Positions 17,011 to 25,899 of a stretch of DNA of 64,000 nt are shown piece after piece. The DNA comes from Acetobacterium woodii (lineage in GTDB: Bacteria > Bacillota > Clostridia > Eubacteriales > Eubacteriaceae). Every line of letters begins with the position of its first letter. The first letter of the stretch is position 1. The DNA lies in the NCBI GenBank assembly GCA_016213825.1, contig JACQZP010000021.1, positions 181,109 to 245,108 of the forward strand, given 5' to 3'. Made by a program: the position numbers and the translations under genes. The notes beneath the pieces are model-generated. The model saw nothing but the letters and a program-made list of their open reading frames with translations. It did no database searches and was not told the DNA's origin.

Positions 17011-17907
17011 ATGAAAAAATCAATTTCCCAAAATGAACTCGCCAAGATTCAGGAACTGGTCGGTCAGGTTTCTGCCGACGACTTAAAGTACGTCGATGCC
17101 TTTGTTTCCGATCACCTGGTGATTTGCATTCCCAGCGTTGGCTTCTGTCAATACGCTATTCGAGCCGGGCATACGCACCCCAGCTATTCTTTTGTGGTCT
17201 TCTTTTCGACGGAACAAAATTTTATGAAAACCACCATTTCCTTACCGGAGGGCTACTATCTGGGTGCTGGTTTAGCCCCAGATCTGCCCCACGAGGAAGA
17301 AGAAACCGATACCTTTACCCGTTATGCGGCGCTGTTTATCGAGCGGGATTTTTTTGAGCAGCGGTGCCCGCACTACCTCACCACCGAGCCAATCCCGCCC
17401 TATTTCTGGCAGCAATTTCCCGTTGCGCCGGATACCATGATCGACATCAAACGCTTTATCGATGCCTGCGACCATCCCGGAACAGCGGCTGAACCCTACC
17501 GTAATGCGCTGGCCGAACTGATCACCCATGGCCTGCTGCGCGGACTTTATCCCGGCGACGATCGGGGGCAGCCGAAGGCAACCAAACTGGATGTGGCGGC
17601 GATCATCGACTATATGGAAGATCATTTCAGTGACAAATTAACCGTCGCGGTGCTGGCTCGGAAGATGGGGCTGTCCCCCTCCCAGTTCAGCCGTCGCTTT
17701 AAGCAGGAAACTGGTGCCACGCCGATGGACTTTTTTCTGGCACTGCGCATTAAAAAGGCACAGAAACTACTGCGCAGCGGTTCAAAAAACATGACCGAAA
17801 TTGCCCAGGATTGCGGTTTCGGCAGCACCGCCCATTTTTCATCGGCCTTCAAAAAATACACCAAGCTCAGTCCCAGCAACTATCAGCAACTTTATCTAAA
17901 ACTATAA
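17011..17907 (+). CDS. AraC-family transcriptional regulator
   Basis: A 298-residue AraC regulator when started at ATG 17011 behind GAAGG. A 44-codon extension to 16879 lacks an RBS and is unlike AraC N-termini. The N-terminal effector part contains GHTHPSYSFVVFFS, a cupin-like histidine stretch. The C-terminal pair of helix-turn-helix motifs is clear (LTVAVLARKMGLSPSQFSRR and MTEIAQDCGFGSTAHFSSAF, then FKKYTKLSPSNY). It lies 95 bases upstream of the pyridoxamine-oxidase-like gene in the same orientation and may control it. The effector is unknown. Confidence 0.9.
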   Translation: MKKSISQNELAKIQELVGQVSADDLKYVDAFVSDHLVICIPSVGFCQYAIRAGHTHPSYSFVVFFSTEQNFMKTTISLPEGYYLGAGLAPDLPHEEEETDTFTRYAALFIERDFFEQRCPHYLTTEPIPPYFWQQFPVAPDTMIDIKRFIDACDHPGTAAEPYRNALAELITHGLLRGLYPGDDRGQPKATKLDVAAIIDYMEDHFSDKLTVAVLARKMGLSPSQFSRRFKQETGATPMDFFLALRIKKAQKLLRSGSKNMTEIAQDCGFGSTAHFSSAFKKYTKLSPSNYQQLYLKL

Positions 17908-18002
17908 TAGCAGGATCTGACAAAACCATGCGTGTTTTTTGAAAGCAATCCGCTTAATTTATCGATATAGTAGTTGTAAGAAATTAAGATGAGGTGATCA
18001 AA

Positions 18003-18437
18003 ATGAACAAACAGGAAATGTTAGCATTAATGAGTGCCAACCCGGCGTTTTATCTGGCGACCGTGGATGAGGATCAACCCCGGGTCCGGGGGATGCTGCT
18101 CTACAAAGCCGATGAAAACGGGCTAATCTTTCATTCCGGAACCATGAAAGAAGTTTATACCCAGATCCAAAAAAATCCCAAGGTGGAATGTTGTTTCAAT
18201 GATTTTAAAAACGGACGGCAGTTGCGGGTTCGGGGGCAGCTCGAAATCGTCAATGACAATGCCCTTAAAGACGAAATCGCCAGCCATCCCAGCCGGGCTT
18301 TTCTAAAACCCTGGAAAGAAAGCGGCGAACTGTCCGATTTCTATCAAACCTTTGCGGTCTTCAAAATGACCGATGGCGTCGGCGTAACCTGGACGATGGA
18401 AACGAATTTTGAACCGAATGTGGATGTCGCGTTGTAA
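18003..18437 (+). CDS. Pyridoxamine 5'-phosphate oxidase-family flavin-binding protein
   Basis: A 144-residue split-barrel protein of the PNPOx/FMN-binding family. It contains FYLATVDEDQPRVRGM, FHSGTMKEVYTQIQKNPKVE and a final VTWTMETNFEPN, typical of small clostridial members that bind FMN or F420-like cofactors and serve as reductases of unknown substrate. Start chosen at ATG 18003, where GAGGTG is the RBS; the GTG nine bases earlier overlaps that RBS. A strong terminator follows directly, so it is a single-gene unit, perhaps driven by the AraC regulator upstream. Confidence 0.85.
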   Translation: MNKQEMLALMSANPAFYLATVDEDQPRVRGMLLYKADENGLIFHSGTMKEVYTQIQKNPKVECCFNDFKNGRQLRVRGQLEIVNDNALKDEIASHPSRAFLKPWKESGELSDFYQTFAVFKMTDGVGVTWTMETNFEPNVDVAL

Positions 18438-18451
18438 TTTGCAGTATCCCA

Positions 18452-18488
18452 ATAGACCCCTTGGCCTGATAGGCCAAAGGGGTCTATT
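18452..18488 (+). terminator. Intrinsic terminator after the PNPOx-like gene
   Basis: A near-perfect hairpin with arms ATAGACCCCTTGGCC and GGCCAAAGGGGTCTAT separated by TGATA, followed by TTTATTT. Confidence 0.9.
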
Positions 18489-18615
18489 TATTTGGCAGAG
18501 TTTTCTATTACGCTTGATCAAATAATCTGGTGATGATCTAACTTTTGGCAGTTAGATCGATAAACGACTGGGTATAAACGAAATAGCGATTAACTTTTGA
18601 AACAAGGAGTACATC

Positions 18616-19272
18616 ATGGAGCGAACATTTCTCGAAATCCTGCCCTTGGCGATTGGCGCGGCCATCAGTCCGACCGGTCTTTTATTTGTAATGCTGATTT
18701 TAAGCGGCAAAGACAATTCAAAAAAAAGTGCTTTGGGCTTTGTCCTCGGCAGTACCCTGTTTTTGGCACTTCTGGGACTGATTATCTTCTTCACCGCCAA
18801 ACCCGTGGTTAATTCAACCAATCACCCCAATATCACCTCCAGTATCATTGATATTGTGCTGGGCATTCTGATTTTGGCCATTGTTGCCAAGTCCGTCTTC
18901 TTTAAGAAAAAACCCAAAACCGATGATCCCAAAAAGAAAAAGAGACCCTACCCGATTATGGGTTTTCTGTATATGTGCATTAATATTTCAACGCTAATTC
19001 CTTTTATTGCGGCAGTTAAAATTATCTCCATGAACAAGCTTGCCCCCTGGGATGGCCTCGCTATTCTCCTGGTAACCATCCTGATCACGATGTCGATGAT
19101 TGCCTTTCCAGTACTGATTACCTATGCCATGCCCCATGAATCTCAGAAAATTCTGGGTCCGGTGAATGGCTTTATGGCAAAGAACGGTGCAAAAATCGGC
19201 AATATCTATTTCGCCCTGATGGCCCTGTATCTGATTTACCATGGTGTTATGGGGATTCTCAAAATCGTCTAG
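18616..19272 (+). CDS. GAP-family (Sap/LysE-like) integral membrane protein
   Basis: A 218-residue protein with about six hydrophobic segments. It starts MERTFLEILPLAIGAAISPT, the hallmark of the GAP (Sap) family, which is related to LysE-type exporters. A charged cytoplasmic loop (FFKKKPKTDDPKKKKRP) divides two three-helix halves. Some members move glycolipids or peptidolipids across membranes. The substrate here is unknown. RBS AAGGAG lies at the usual distance. It is followed by a terminator shared with the convergent Rpn-type gene. Confidence 0.8.
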   Translation: MERTFLEILPLAIGAAISPTGLLFVMLILSGKDNSKKSALGFVLGSTLFLALLGLIIFFTAKPVVNSTNHPNITSSIIDIVLGILILAIVAKSVFFKKKPKTDDPKKKKRPYPIMGFLYMCINISTLIPFIAAVKIISMNKLAPWDGLAILLVTILITMSMIAFPVLITYAMPHESQKILGPVNGFMAKNGAKIGNIYFALMALYLIYHGVMGILKIV

Positions 19273-19338
19273 TTGATATAACCGCCAGATTGAGCTTTTT
19301 TGACGCATTTCTTTGACTTGGTCCGCCAATCGTATCCC

Positions 19339-19373
19339 AAAAACCCCTGTCAGATAATCTGCCAGGGGTTTTT
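19339..19373. terminator. Bidirectional terminator between convergent genes
   Basis: Arms AAAAACCCCTGtCAGAT and ATCTGcCAGGGGTTTTT form a hairpin with A and T runs on both sides. It serves the GAP-family gene on the plus strand and the Rpn-type gene on the minus strand. Confidence 0.9.
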
Positions 19374-19377
19374 CAAA

Positions 19378-20406
19378 TCAAATAAAATATTTTTCGATCG
19401 TCACTAGACTATCACAGTCCCAGATTTCATCAATAATCATTTCCAGAGTGATAACATCCAGTTGACCAATTTTTTCCCGATAGTCAACTGGTAGAACACC
19501 AAACTTTTTCGTTAACAGCTTCATCACCGTTTTAGCCAGGGCTTTCGTTTCGCCTTTTTCGATTCCTTTTTCGATCCCTTCTTCCCGTCCTTGCTCAATA
19601 CCGTCTTCATAGCCTTCTTTTCTTAATACTTCAGCCAATGTCATTGTTATTTCACTTCCTTTCGGATAATTTACATCGATTTGATGAATCATTTTTTTCA
19701 GCTCGTCTTTTGTCAGCTGGGGTCCAGCGTTAAAAACATAGCGCATAAACGTCTCGAAATACTCAATCCCCGTTTCCTGGTCTTCTAGTTCATCCAGAGC
19801 CTGTGTGGCATAAAAAACGACTTTTAAAAACGCATCACTGTTACTCTTGAAAATATCCCGAAACACCGATAATAAGATCCGCAATCGGGCTTCGCCCTTA
19901 ATTTCTTCATCGGAAAAGGTTGAGAGATCATAAAGCAGATACTGATAATTGGGAATGAATCGTCGAACGTCCTCGGGGAGTTCCTCATATCCTCGGATCA
20001 TCTCACCCAAGCTGGTTTTTATTTTCCATTTATCCTTACCATGATAGACCACCAAAGGAATCACCACCGGGATTTTCTGATCAAGTTCCTTTTTTATTTT
20101 CTGCTCCCAGATACGCACCATATAGTTCAAAAGCTGAAAGGCCACACCCTTGCTGGGATAACTTTTATGTTCAAAGAGAAAGTAAACATAACCTTCCTGT
20201 TTGTTGATTGCGACTTGAAAAAGCATATCTGAAAAGACTTCCTGGAGCTCTTCATTAATAAAGCTGTCTTTTTGGAGTTCCAGGGTTTCCAGATCGATGA
20301 TCTTTAGAATACTCTCCGGCAGATAATTTTCTATAAAATCTCGGGCCACTTCCACATTGGAAAAGGTCTCTTTAAAAAACTTGTCGTGAGGATTTTGTAT
20401 CTTCAT
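19378..20406 (-). CDS. Rpn-family recombination-promoting nuclease / PD-(D/E)XK transposase-like protein
   Basis: A 342-residue Rpn/YhgA-like protein with N-terminal PD-(D/E)XK nuclease fold: NPHDKFFKETF, then D60 in FSDMLF and E79-x-K81 in FLFEHKSY. The C-terminus is a run of charged repeats (EDGIEQGREEGIEKGIEKGE) common in this family. Start placed at ATG 20406 behind AGGTGATCTC; a seven-codon extension to 20427 is less likely. Rpn proteins stimulate RecA-independent recombination and spread as selfish genes. A fragment of a close relative lies at 2765-2848, so the family has been mobile in this genome. Confidence 0.88.
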   Translation of the reverse strand: MKIQNPHDKFFKETFSNVEVARDFIENYLPESILKIIDLETLELQKDSFINEELQEVFSDMLFQVAINKQEGYVYFLFEHKSYPSKGVAFQLLNYMVRIWEQKIKKELDQKIPVVIPLVVYHGKDKWKIKTSLGEMIRGYEELPEDVRRFIPNYQYLLYDLSTFSDEEIKGEARLRILLSVFRDIFKSNSDAFLKVVFYATQALDELEDQETGIEYFETFMRYVFNAGPQLTKDELKKMIHQIDVNYPKGSEITMTLAEVLRKEGYEDGIEQGREEGIEKGIEKGETKALAKTVMKLLTKKFGVLPVDYREKIGQLDVITLEMIIDEIWDCDSLVTIEKYFI

Positions 20407-20586
20407 GAGATCACCTGCCTTTGGCATTATTATACTTGATTGACCTTTAAAACGCTATTAAAAAGAATCCCATTCAGGCCGGTTTTGTTGGAACTATTGG
20501 CCCAATTTATATTAAGAATAACACTAATCACTTGCTCAAGCTAAGGAATCTGCTGAAAAGAATCATCCTCAATAAGTTAAATGTGC

Positions 20587-21849
20587 CTAGCTACCTGCTT
20601 CAAAATCAACAAGCATCGATTCTTGTTCTAGCCGAACTTTATTTTCAATAGAATAACTAATACAATCATAGCAATCGTGAAGTTCATCTTTTGCAATGAG
20701 TGACTTTAGTTTTTGAGCGTATTTTCCCGAGATTGGAGCGGTCATTTTTTTATAATTTGCTAATTCTGATGAGTTCATTCTAAAAGGTTTTATCTCAACT
20801 AAAATTTCACGTCTTAAACGTGCTAACATGCTAAATCCTCCATAATCTATATCACTCCAATGTTCCCAAATACAGGTCTTTGACATTTTTTCTTTAATAG
20901 CAAGGAAAAACTGCTTTTTTGAAGGACTATACTGTCCCGCATGGTAAAGAACAAGTTCATCATCAGACTTGCTTTTTTGTATATATTCAAAATAATTTGC
21001 TCGATTTTCAATAGTCAAAATTCGCTTTATATCAGGTGAAATAATTAATTCTCCCGTTACCAAATCAGATATACTGATGCTACTTCCAAGTCGAAGCGGA
21101 GCAAACTCAACCACTTTTGTTGCAATCATCAGACTGATATTTCCACAAAATTCAAATATTTCAGGATATTTGACAATCCCAACCTGACGAAGTAAGTCCC
21201 CATCTCGTGTGTCATCATCACACTCCAAGTACGTTCTTAGAATACTGATGATGCGCGACCTTGCTGACTTCTCAAATTTCTTTGAGTCACCAAAACACTG
21301 TATCGAGAATACTCTTTCAGTAATTTCAATTTTATTTATACTATCAATAGCACAGATAGCTTTAAATAGCAGGTGTCGTTCCTCATTATCAGCTGGAATA
21401 GCTCTGCCAATACTACGTTTTTGATAAACTGCAGTATAAACATCCTGAAAATAGGATTTAAACCATGGAGACGACACTTGTTTATGCATTGCTAAAAGCT
21501 CCAAGCAGATTTCATCTACAACATCATTTTTAGATTTACGCCCGGCACTAGCATATACAAATTCAAGATCATCCGTATTTAACCACACTTTCGAAATGAT
21601 GTGATCACGTTCGCCTTTCATCCATTCAAATGATATCAAATTCAATTCAGCCAAATCTCTTACAGCTCGATTTACGGAAATTCGCCGCTCACTTTGCTCA
21701 ATATCATAATATGAAAAATCACTTTTGCCACCGTCATAGAAATGCAAAAGAATTCTACGCATTGGTAGCTTATTTTCTCTGAAAGAACTACTTCGCTCAT
21801 ATTTGTCAAGTAATGCCCAAAGTATGTTTCTCTGAATTTTATCACTCAT
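20587..21849 (-). CDS. jetD: Wadjet JetD, Toprim-type DNA nuclease subunit
   Basis: A 420-residue DUF3322/DUF2220-type protein and last gene of the Wadjet operon. The C-terminal Toprim-like catalytic region shows E281 (TIENRANYF), the YHAGQYSPSK segment, and D333-x-D335 (WSDIDYGGF). The N-terminal half is helical with a winged-helix look. In characterised Wadjet systems JetD cleaves small circular DNA after loop extrusion by JetABC. It overlaps jetC by eight bases. All expected acidic residues are present, so it is probably active. No terminator was seen directly after the gene. Confidence 0.9.
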   Translation of the reverse strand: MSDKIQRNILWALLDKYERSSSFRENKLPMRRILLHFYDGGKSDFSYYDIEQSERRISVNRAVRDLAELNLISFEWMKGERDHIISKVWLNTDDLEFVYASAGRKSKNDVVDEICLELLAMHKQVSSPWFKSYFQDVYTAVYQKRSIGRAIPADNEERHLLFKAICAIDSINKIEITERVFSIQCFGDSKKFEKSARSRIISILRTYLECDDDTRDGDLLRQVGIVKYPEIFEFCGNISLMIATKVVEFAPLRLGSSISISDLVTGELIISPDIKRILTIENRANYFEYIQKSKSDDELVLYHAGQYSPSKKQFFLAIKEKMSKTCIWEHWSDIDYGGFSMLARLRREILVEIKPFRMNSSELANYKKMTAPISGKYAQKLKSLIAKDELHDCYDCISYSIENKVRLEQESMLVDFEAGS

Positions 21850-24800
21850 ATATTATTTCCTCAATTTGTTTTGGATCAAAACTCCGTACGCAAGTATGTT
21901 CTCCGTTTCTCAAAACACATAGGTTCCTATCTACAAGTGTTGCAATGTCACCCATCTTGTCAGGCGGAGCCGATAAGATGACTTGAAACTCAAACTTCCG
22001 TAACAGTTCAATACTCCTGACGATTCGTTCACCATCCATTTTTGAAAAGGCCTCATCAAAAATAATCAGTCGAGATGTTGTATAGCTTTTTTCTCTTCCC
22101 ACACGATACAGTTGAGCGAAGGAAGCAAGTACAGCGATATAAAAAGGCGTCTGTGTCTCACCACCAGATTTTTTACCAAGTGTTCTTGATAACCGTTGTG
22201 ATACGCCATCATTCCCTACCACTTCAAGATCAAAATCAAGGTATGTACGGTAATCTGTAAACTCATGAACACGTTTTTCGTATTCAACGCTCCCCTTTGA
22301 ACCACCAGTTCCGTCTTCGTTGGTAATTATTGCAAATAAATCTGCAATTTCATCCTTATACTTCGCATTGAATTGTCCTGAAAGCAGATTATATCCCCCC
22401 TGAAGAAGCATTTCATCTACAATCATGTCATAATAACGTTTGTATTCTGATTTAGGTATAATACGAAACCGATAAGTATCTTCGCCGAAAGAGGCTCCCC
22501 GCAGTGCACCATTCAATTCGTCAATTTGGCGTTTAGCATTGTTTATATTGTTTTGCAATCGACTCAGAAAGTCTTCCTGGAATTGCTCAAAGGCCTTTGA
22601 TCGAGCATCTGTAATTCTAGCTAAATAATCCGATAATTTATTATCGGTGAGCTCCAGCCATACATCATCATAAACATCATTGTTTTCTGACTTAATGTCA
22701 AAACCCATTTTATACTTTTCATTGTAAGTGCGTCGCAATTCTAGCGTTTGATCCCATGCATCCTCCTTTGCGTTTTTGGTTCTACTCTTCTCTCTAGGGA
22801 AAGCGTCGGCAATATTATCGGGTTTTCCCCTCGAAGATAATTCTTGCACATATCTAGGATAACTTATTTCCCTAATCCATTCGTCATTGTATCCGGTTAC
22901 AATATCCGATTCCTTCTTTTCCTGTTCTTCAATAATTTTGGGAATGGTTTCTTCTTTTAGGTGGCGCAGTGTTTCTTCAAATTTTCCTCTGTTTTTTAAG
23001 TATTGTCGTTGTAAATTATCACGCTCTGATATATTTTCGTCCAAAGTGGTAATACGATTTTTCAAGGAATCAATAGCGCTTGTATCGATTGCTTCACGAC
23101 TTTTTCGCAGTGTGGTTAAATCCGATTCAATCGTGGGGATAAACGAAAAGTTATCGGCAGCTAAAACGATATGCTCTATTTCAGGATTACTCAATAAAGT
23201 TAATGCATTGATATAATCAAGCCCAATTTTTATGCCCGTACAAACGGCGACTTGCTCCGTCAAAAAAGCAATCTCTTGTTTAACCGATTCAAGTCGTCTT
23301 TGAATAGCGCTTTGGCCAATGGCTGGTTTTTTCCAGCGATCCGGATTCATTGCCCTGACAACAAAGTTTTGATATAACATACCTTCGTCAGTCACCGAAG
23401 TCTGAAACCGTCGTAACTCGCTCACATTGTAACACTTTTGAACACGCCCTAATGTGTAATATAAGAACACTTTTACATCCAAGTCATCTGTTTCAATCTC
23501 TTCTGCCAAACTTCCCATATTTGCTGTAGGATTTAATCGTTTTAGTTTTTCAATATCGACAATACCAGTACCATAAATTGCTTGTTTACGTTTTATTGTA
23601 TCATAGACTTTTAGAGCCTCTTTAAAATATTCCTGTGGCACAATGATGTAAAATTTTTGCGTATTGAGATAACCTTCAATAACATTACGCCAGCGGTCAC
23701 TTTTAATTTCAGCGGTTTCTGCAACAATACGCACATTGACGTCCAACTTGGCAATTGTGCGCAAATGAGAAATCAACGCCTTCTTCAAATCAAGCACATT
23801 CTGTGGGAAACGATAAATTCCACCTTCAAGCGATTGCTGTTCGGCTAAAAGAACCGATCGCAGCCTTGCCAAAGTGTCCTGCTCATCCCGAAAATGCGAC
23901 GCCAATTCGATGGAATGTCTTTTTAAATTGTCAGTGTTAGTAGAAAATTGAATCAGCCCGGATTTACCCACATTCAGAACAGTATCTATATCCACATTTA
24001 AGAGGGACTCGCTACCGTTGAGAAAGTCACGCCCTTCCATACAGATATCGCTGATGCGGAATGCTGTACCTGGTTGCAATAGGCTTATTTCCATTGATCC
24101 GATTTTTTGAAGCATTGCTTTCGTGTATTTTCGCCATGTTGAAATATGTGACGCAAGGATTGCAAGCGCCTTTTCAAATTCAGTTAAGAGTGTTTGGATT
24201 TTACACTCTTTTTCAGTGATCTGACGATCAATTGTGTCTAAAGCTTGCGCAGTGCTGTCATTTGACAGTTGCGCATATAATGTGTCTCGTTGCTCACGGA
24301 GTTTTATTAGTCGAATATCCTCTTCCGTTATTTCTTTATTCAAAACAACAAGTTGCTTTGTTACACTTTTTTCGCTCGCCAGATTTAAATCCAGTTCGAT
24401 TCTTTTCATATCTGCACACGCACGATCAATTAAATAAGAATATAGCTGTTCATTGTCTCGTTGTGTGATATATCTTTGATGCATATTCTCAATTCTTTCC
24501 AACAATAAAATTCGCTCTTTGAGAACATCGGCTTCTGCTTCTAGCCGTTTATAGCTTCTGATGTTTTCTTGCATATAACTCACATCAACAGCCTGCTGCG
24601 TATCACACACAAAATCAGAAATAAATTGCTGAATATCCACATTGGGGTTAAAAGATACAGCCTTTTTAAGAATCCCTGCAAATCGATCGCGTAAACCGCC
24701 CAGTTTGCCATATAGTTTTGTTCTGAAATCTCGACCAATATCAGTTGTTTCACAATGACCTGCATAGCATTCTTTTAGGTGATTGCGCAATGCAGTAATA

Positions 24801-25243
24801 TCCATTGGTGTATTCCCACTCAAAAATCCATTATGATGCATTTCACCATCATAAAGAAAAAAACGTTTTTGTATGTCGTTTTCTGAATGTATATCAAAGC
24901 AACACCCTGCAGTAAAGGCTCGTTTCTTTTCTGTATCATAGAATTCCAATACAATATAACTTGTAAATCTACCACCACTTCTAATATAATGAAACCCTGA
25001 ATTTTCATCATCACCCAATTCGCCCATGAGATAGCCCTTTAAAGTCCGATTTCCACGTCCGCTTGCCGCTTTATTAAAAAAGTTACCGCTTGTATCTCCC
25101 AATAATATCAATTGCAAAGCATCAATAATAGTAGATTTTCCCGAGGCATTTTTTCCTGTGAGAAAATTAAGCTGCCCGAATTCAATTAATTCATAATTAA
25201 AATAATGCCAATGAATCAACAGAAGTTTGCGTAAAATTTTCAT
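21842..25243 (-). CDS. jetC: Wadjet JetC, SMC/MukB-like ATPase
   Basis: A 1133-residue SMC-like motor. Walker A is GKNASGKS at residues 30-37 (FLTGKNASGKSTIIDALQ). Two long coiled-coil regions flank a hinge-like middle. The C-terminal lobe has signature LGKKSGGETQTPF and Walker B RLIIFDEAFSKMD. The protein resembles MksB/SbcC-like JetC, which extrudes DNA loops and recognises small circular plasmids. Start ATG 25243 overlaps the jetB stop (ATGA) behind GGAGGACTTAGA. Both ATPase lobes are intact, so the system looks functional. Confidence 0.94.
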   Translation of the reverse strand: MKILRKLLLIHWHYFNYELIEFGQLNFLTGKNASGKSTIIDALQLILLGDTSGNFFNKAASGRGNRTLKGYLMGELGDDENSGFHYIRSGGRFTSYIVLEFYDTEKKRAFTAGCCFDIHSENDIQKRFFLYDGEMHHNGFLSGNTPMDITALRNHLKECYAGHCETTDIGRDFRTKLYGKLGGLRDRFAGILKKAVSFNPNVDIQQFISDFVCDTQQAVDVSYMQENIRSYKRLEAEADVLKERILLLERIENMHQRYITQRDNEQLYSYLIDRACADMKRIELDLNLASEKSVTKQLVVLNKEITEEDIRLIKLREQRDTLYAQLSNDSTAQALDTIDRQITEKECKIQTLLTEFEKALAILASHISTWRKYTKAMLQKIGSMEISLLQPGTAFRISDICMEGRDFLNGSESLLNVDIDTVLNVGKSGLIQFSTNTDNLKRHSIELASHFRDEQDTLARLRSVLLAEQQSLEGGIYRFPQNVLDLKKALISHLRTIAKLDVNVRIVAETAEIKSDRWRNVIEGYLNTQKFYIIVPQEYFKEALKVYDTIKRKQAIYGTGIVDIEKLKRLNPTANMGSLAEEIETDDLDVKVFLYYTLGRVQKCYNVSELRRFQTSVTDEGMLYQNFVVRAMNPDRWKKPAIGQSAIQRRLESVKQEIAFLTEQVAVCTGIKIGLDYINALTLLSNPEIEHIVLAADNFSFIPTIESDLTTLRKSREAIDTSAIDSLKNRITTLDENISERDNLQRQYLKNRGKFEETLRHLKEETIPKIIEEQEKKESDIVTGYNDEWIREISYPRYVQELSSRGKPDNIADAFPREKSRTKNAKEDAWDQTLELRRTYNEKYKMGFDIKSENNDVYDDVWLELTDNKLSDYLARITDARSKAFEQFQEDFLSRLQNNINNAKRQIDELNGALRGASFGEDTYRFRIIPKSEYKRYYDMIVDEMLLQGGYNLLSGQFNAKYKDEIADLFAIITNEDGTGGSKGSVEYEKRVHEFTDYRTYLDFDLEVVGNDGVSQRLSRTLGKKSGGETQTPFYIAVLASFAQLYRVGREKSYTTSRLIIFDEAFSKMDGERIVRSIELLRKFEFQVILSAPPDKMGDIATLVDRNLCVLRNGEHTCVRSFDPKQIEEIIYE

Positions 25244-25899
25244 TCTAAGTCCTCCGGCTTTTCATCTTCTATCAACATTTCCAGTTCGGCATTTTCAGTT
25301 TGGAGTTCTTCTAATTCTATCATCATGTCGTTAATTCCCTGGTTGGAAATAATGGACAGAATAGATGGAAAAATTAACACGCCATTTCCTTCAGTGCTCC
25401 AAGCTGTGTTTTCGGTTTTTTGGATGATGTTAAAATGTGAAAGGGCACGTTGCGCTTCAAGCCGCTCTTTTTGTGTTGTTTTTCCTTTATTGAGAAGCCC
25501 CAGCATCCTCATCTTCTCAACAATAGACCCTGTATCTGTTGGCACAATGTGTAGATTATCGCCCTGTTCACGACCTTCTTCATACATCAATCGACATGTG
25601 TAAAGAAACAGTGTCGTAAAACGATCCATACGCAGTCGGTTGTGATCATATTCATTTATAAGTGATATAACGCCATAGTTATCATCCTTTTCCAGCTTCC
25701 AGCCAGAAACCCAAAAATAGTCGCGCATACATTCAAATAAACGATTAACCATTCTGTAATCCCCGTTGGGTTCAGTCCATTGTTTATCAGGTTTATATAA
25801 ATCGCGGACCAGATACGTATGCGACAAAAGGTAATTGGCTAGCCTACGAAATTCACCTTTTTCGTAATTGGACAAAGATTCAAAAATCTCACTCCACAT
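25240..25899 (-). CDS. jetB: Wadjet JetB, kleisin-associated MksE-like subunit
   Basis: A 219-residue DUF4194/MksE-like protein. FRRLANYLLSHTYLVRD and a central winged-helix-like region (RMDRFTTLFLYTCRLMYEEG) are typical, and the end is a short acidic tail. JetB dimers bridge JetA to the JetC motor. It overlaps jetA by 11 bases and jetC by four, so the genes are translationally coupled. RBS AAGGAGGTG lies inside jetA. The call rests on both sequence and order in the operon. Confidence 0.88.
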   Translation of the reverse strand: MWSEIFESLSNYEKGEFRRLANYLLSHTYLVRDLYKPDKQWTEPNGDYRMVNRLFECMRDYFWVSGWKLEKDDNYGVISLINEYDHNRLRMDRFTTLFLYTCRLMYEEGREQGDNLHIVPTDTGSIVEKMRMLGLLNKGKTTQKERLEAQRALSHFNIIQKTENTAWSTEGNGVLIFPSILSIISNQGINDMMIELEELQTENAELEMLIEDEKPEDLE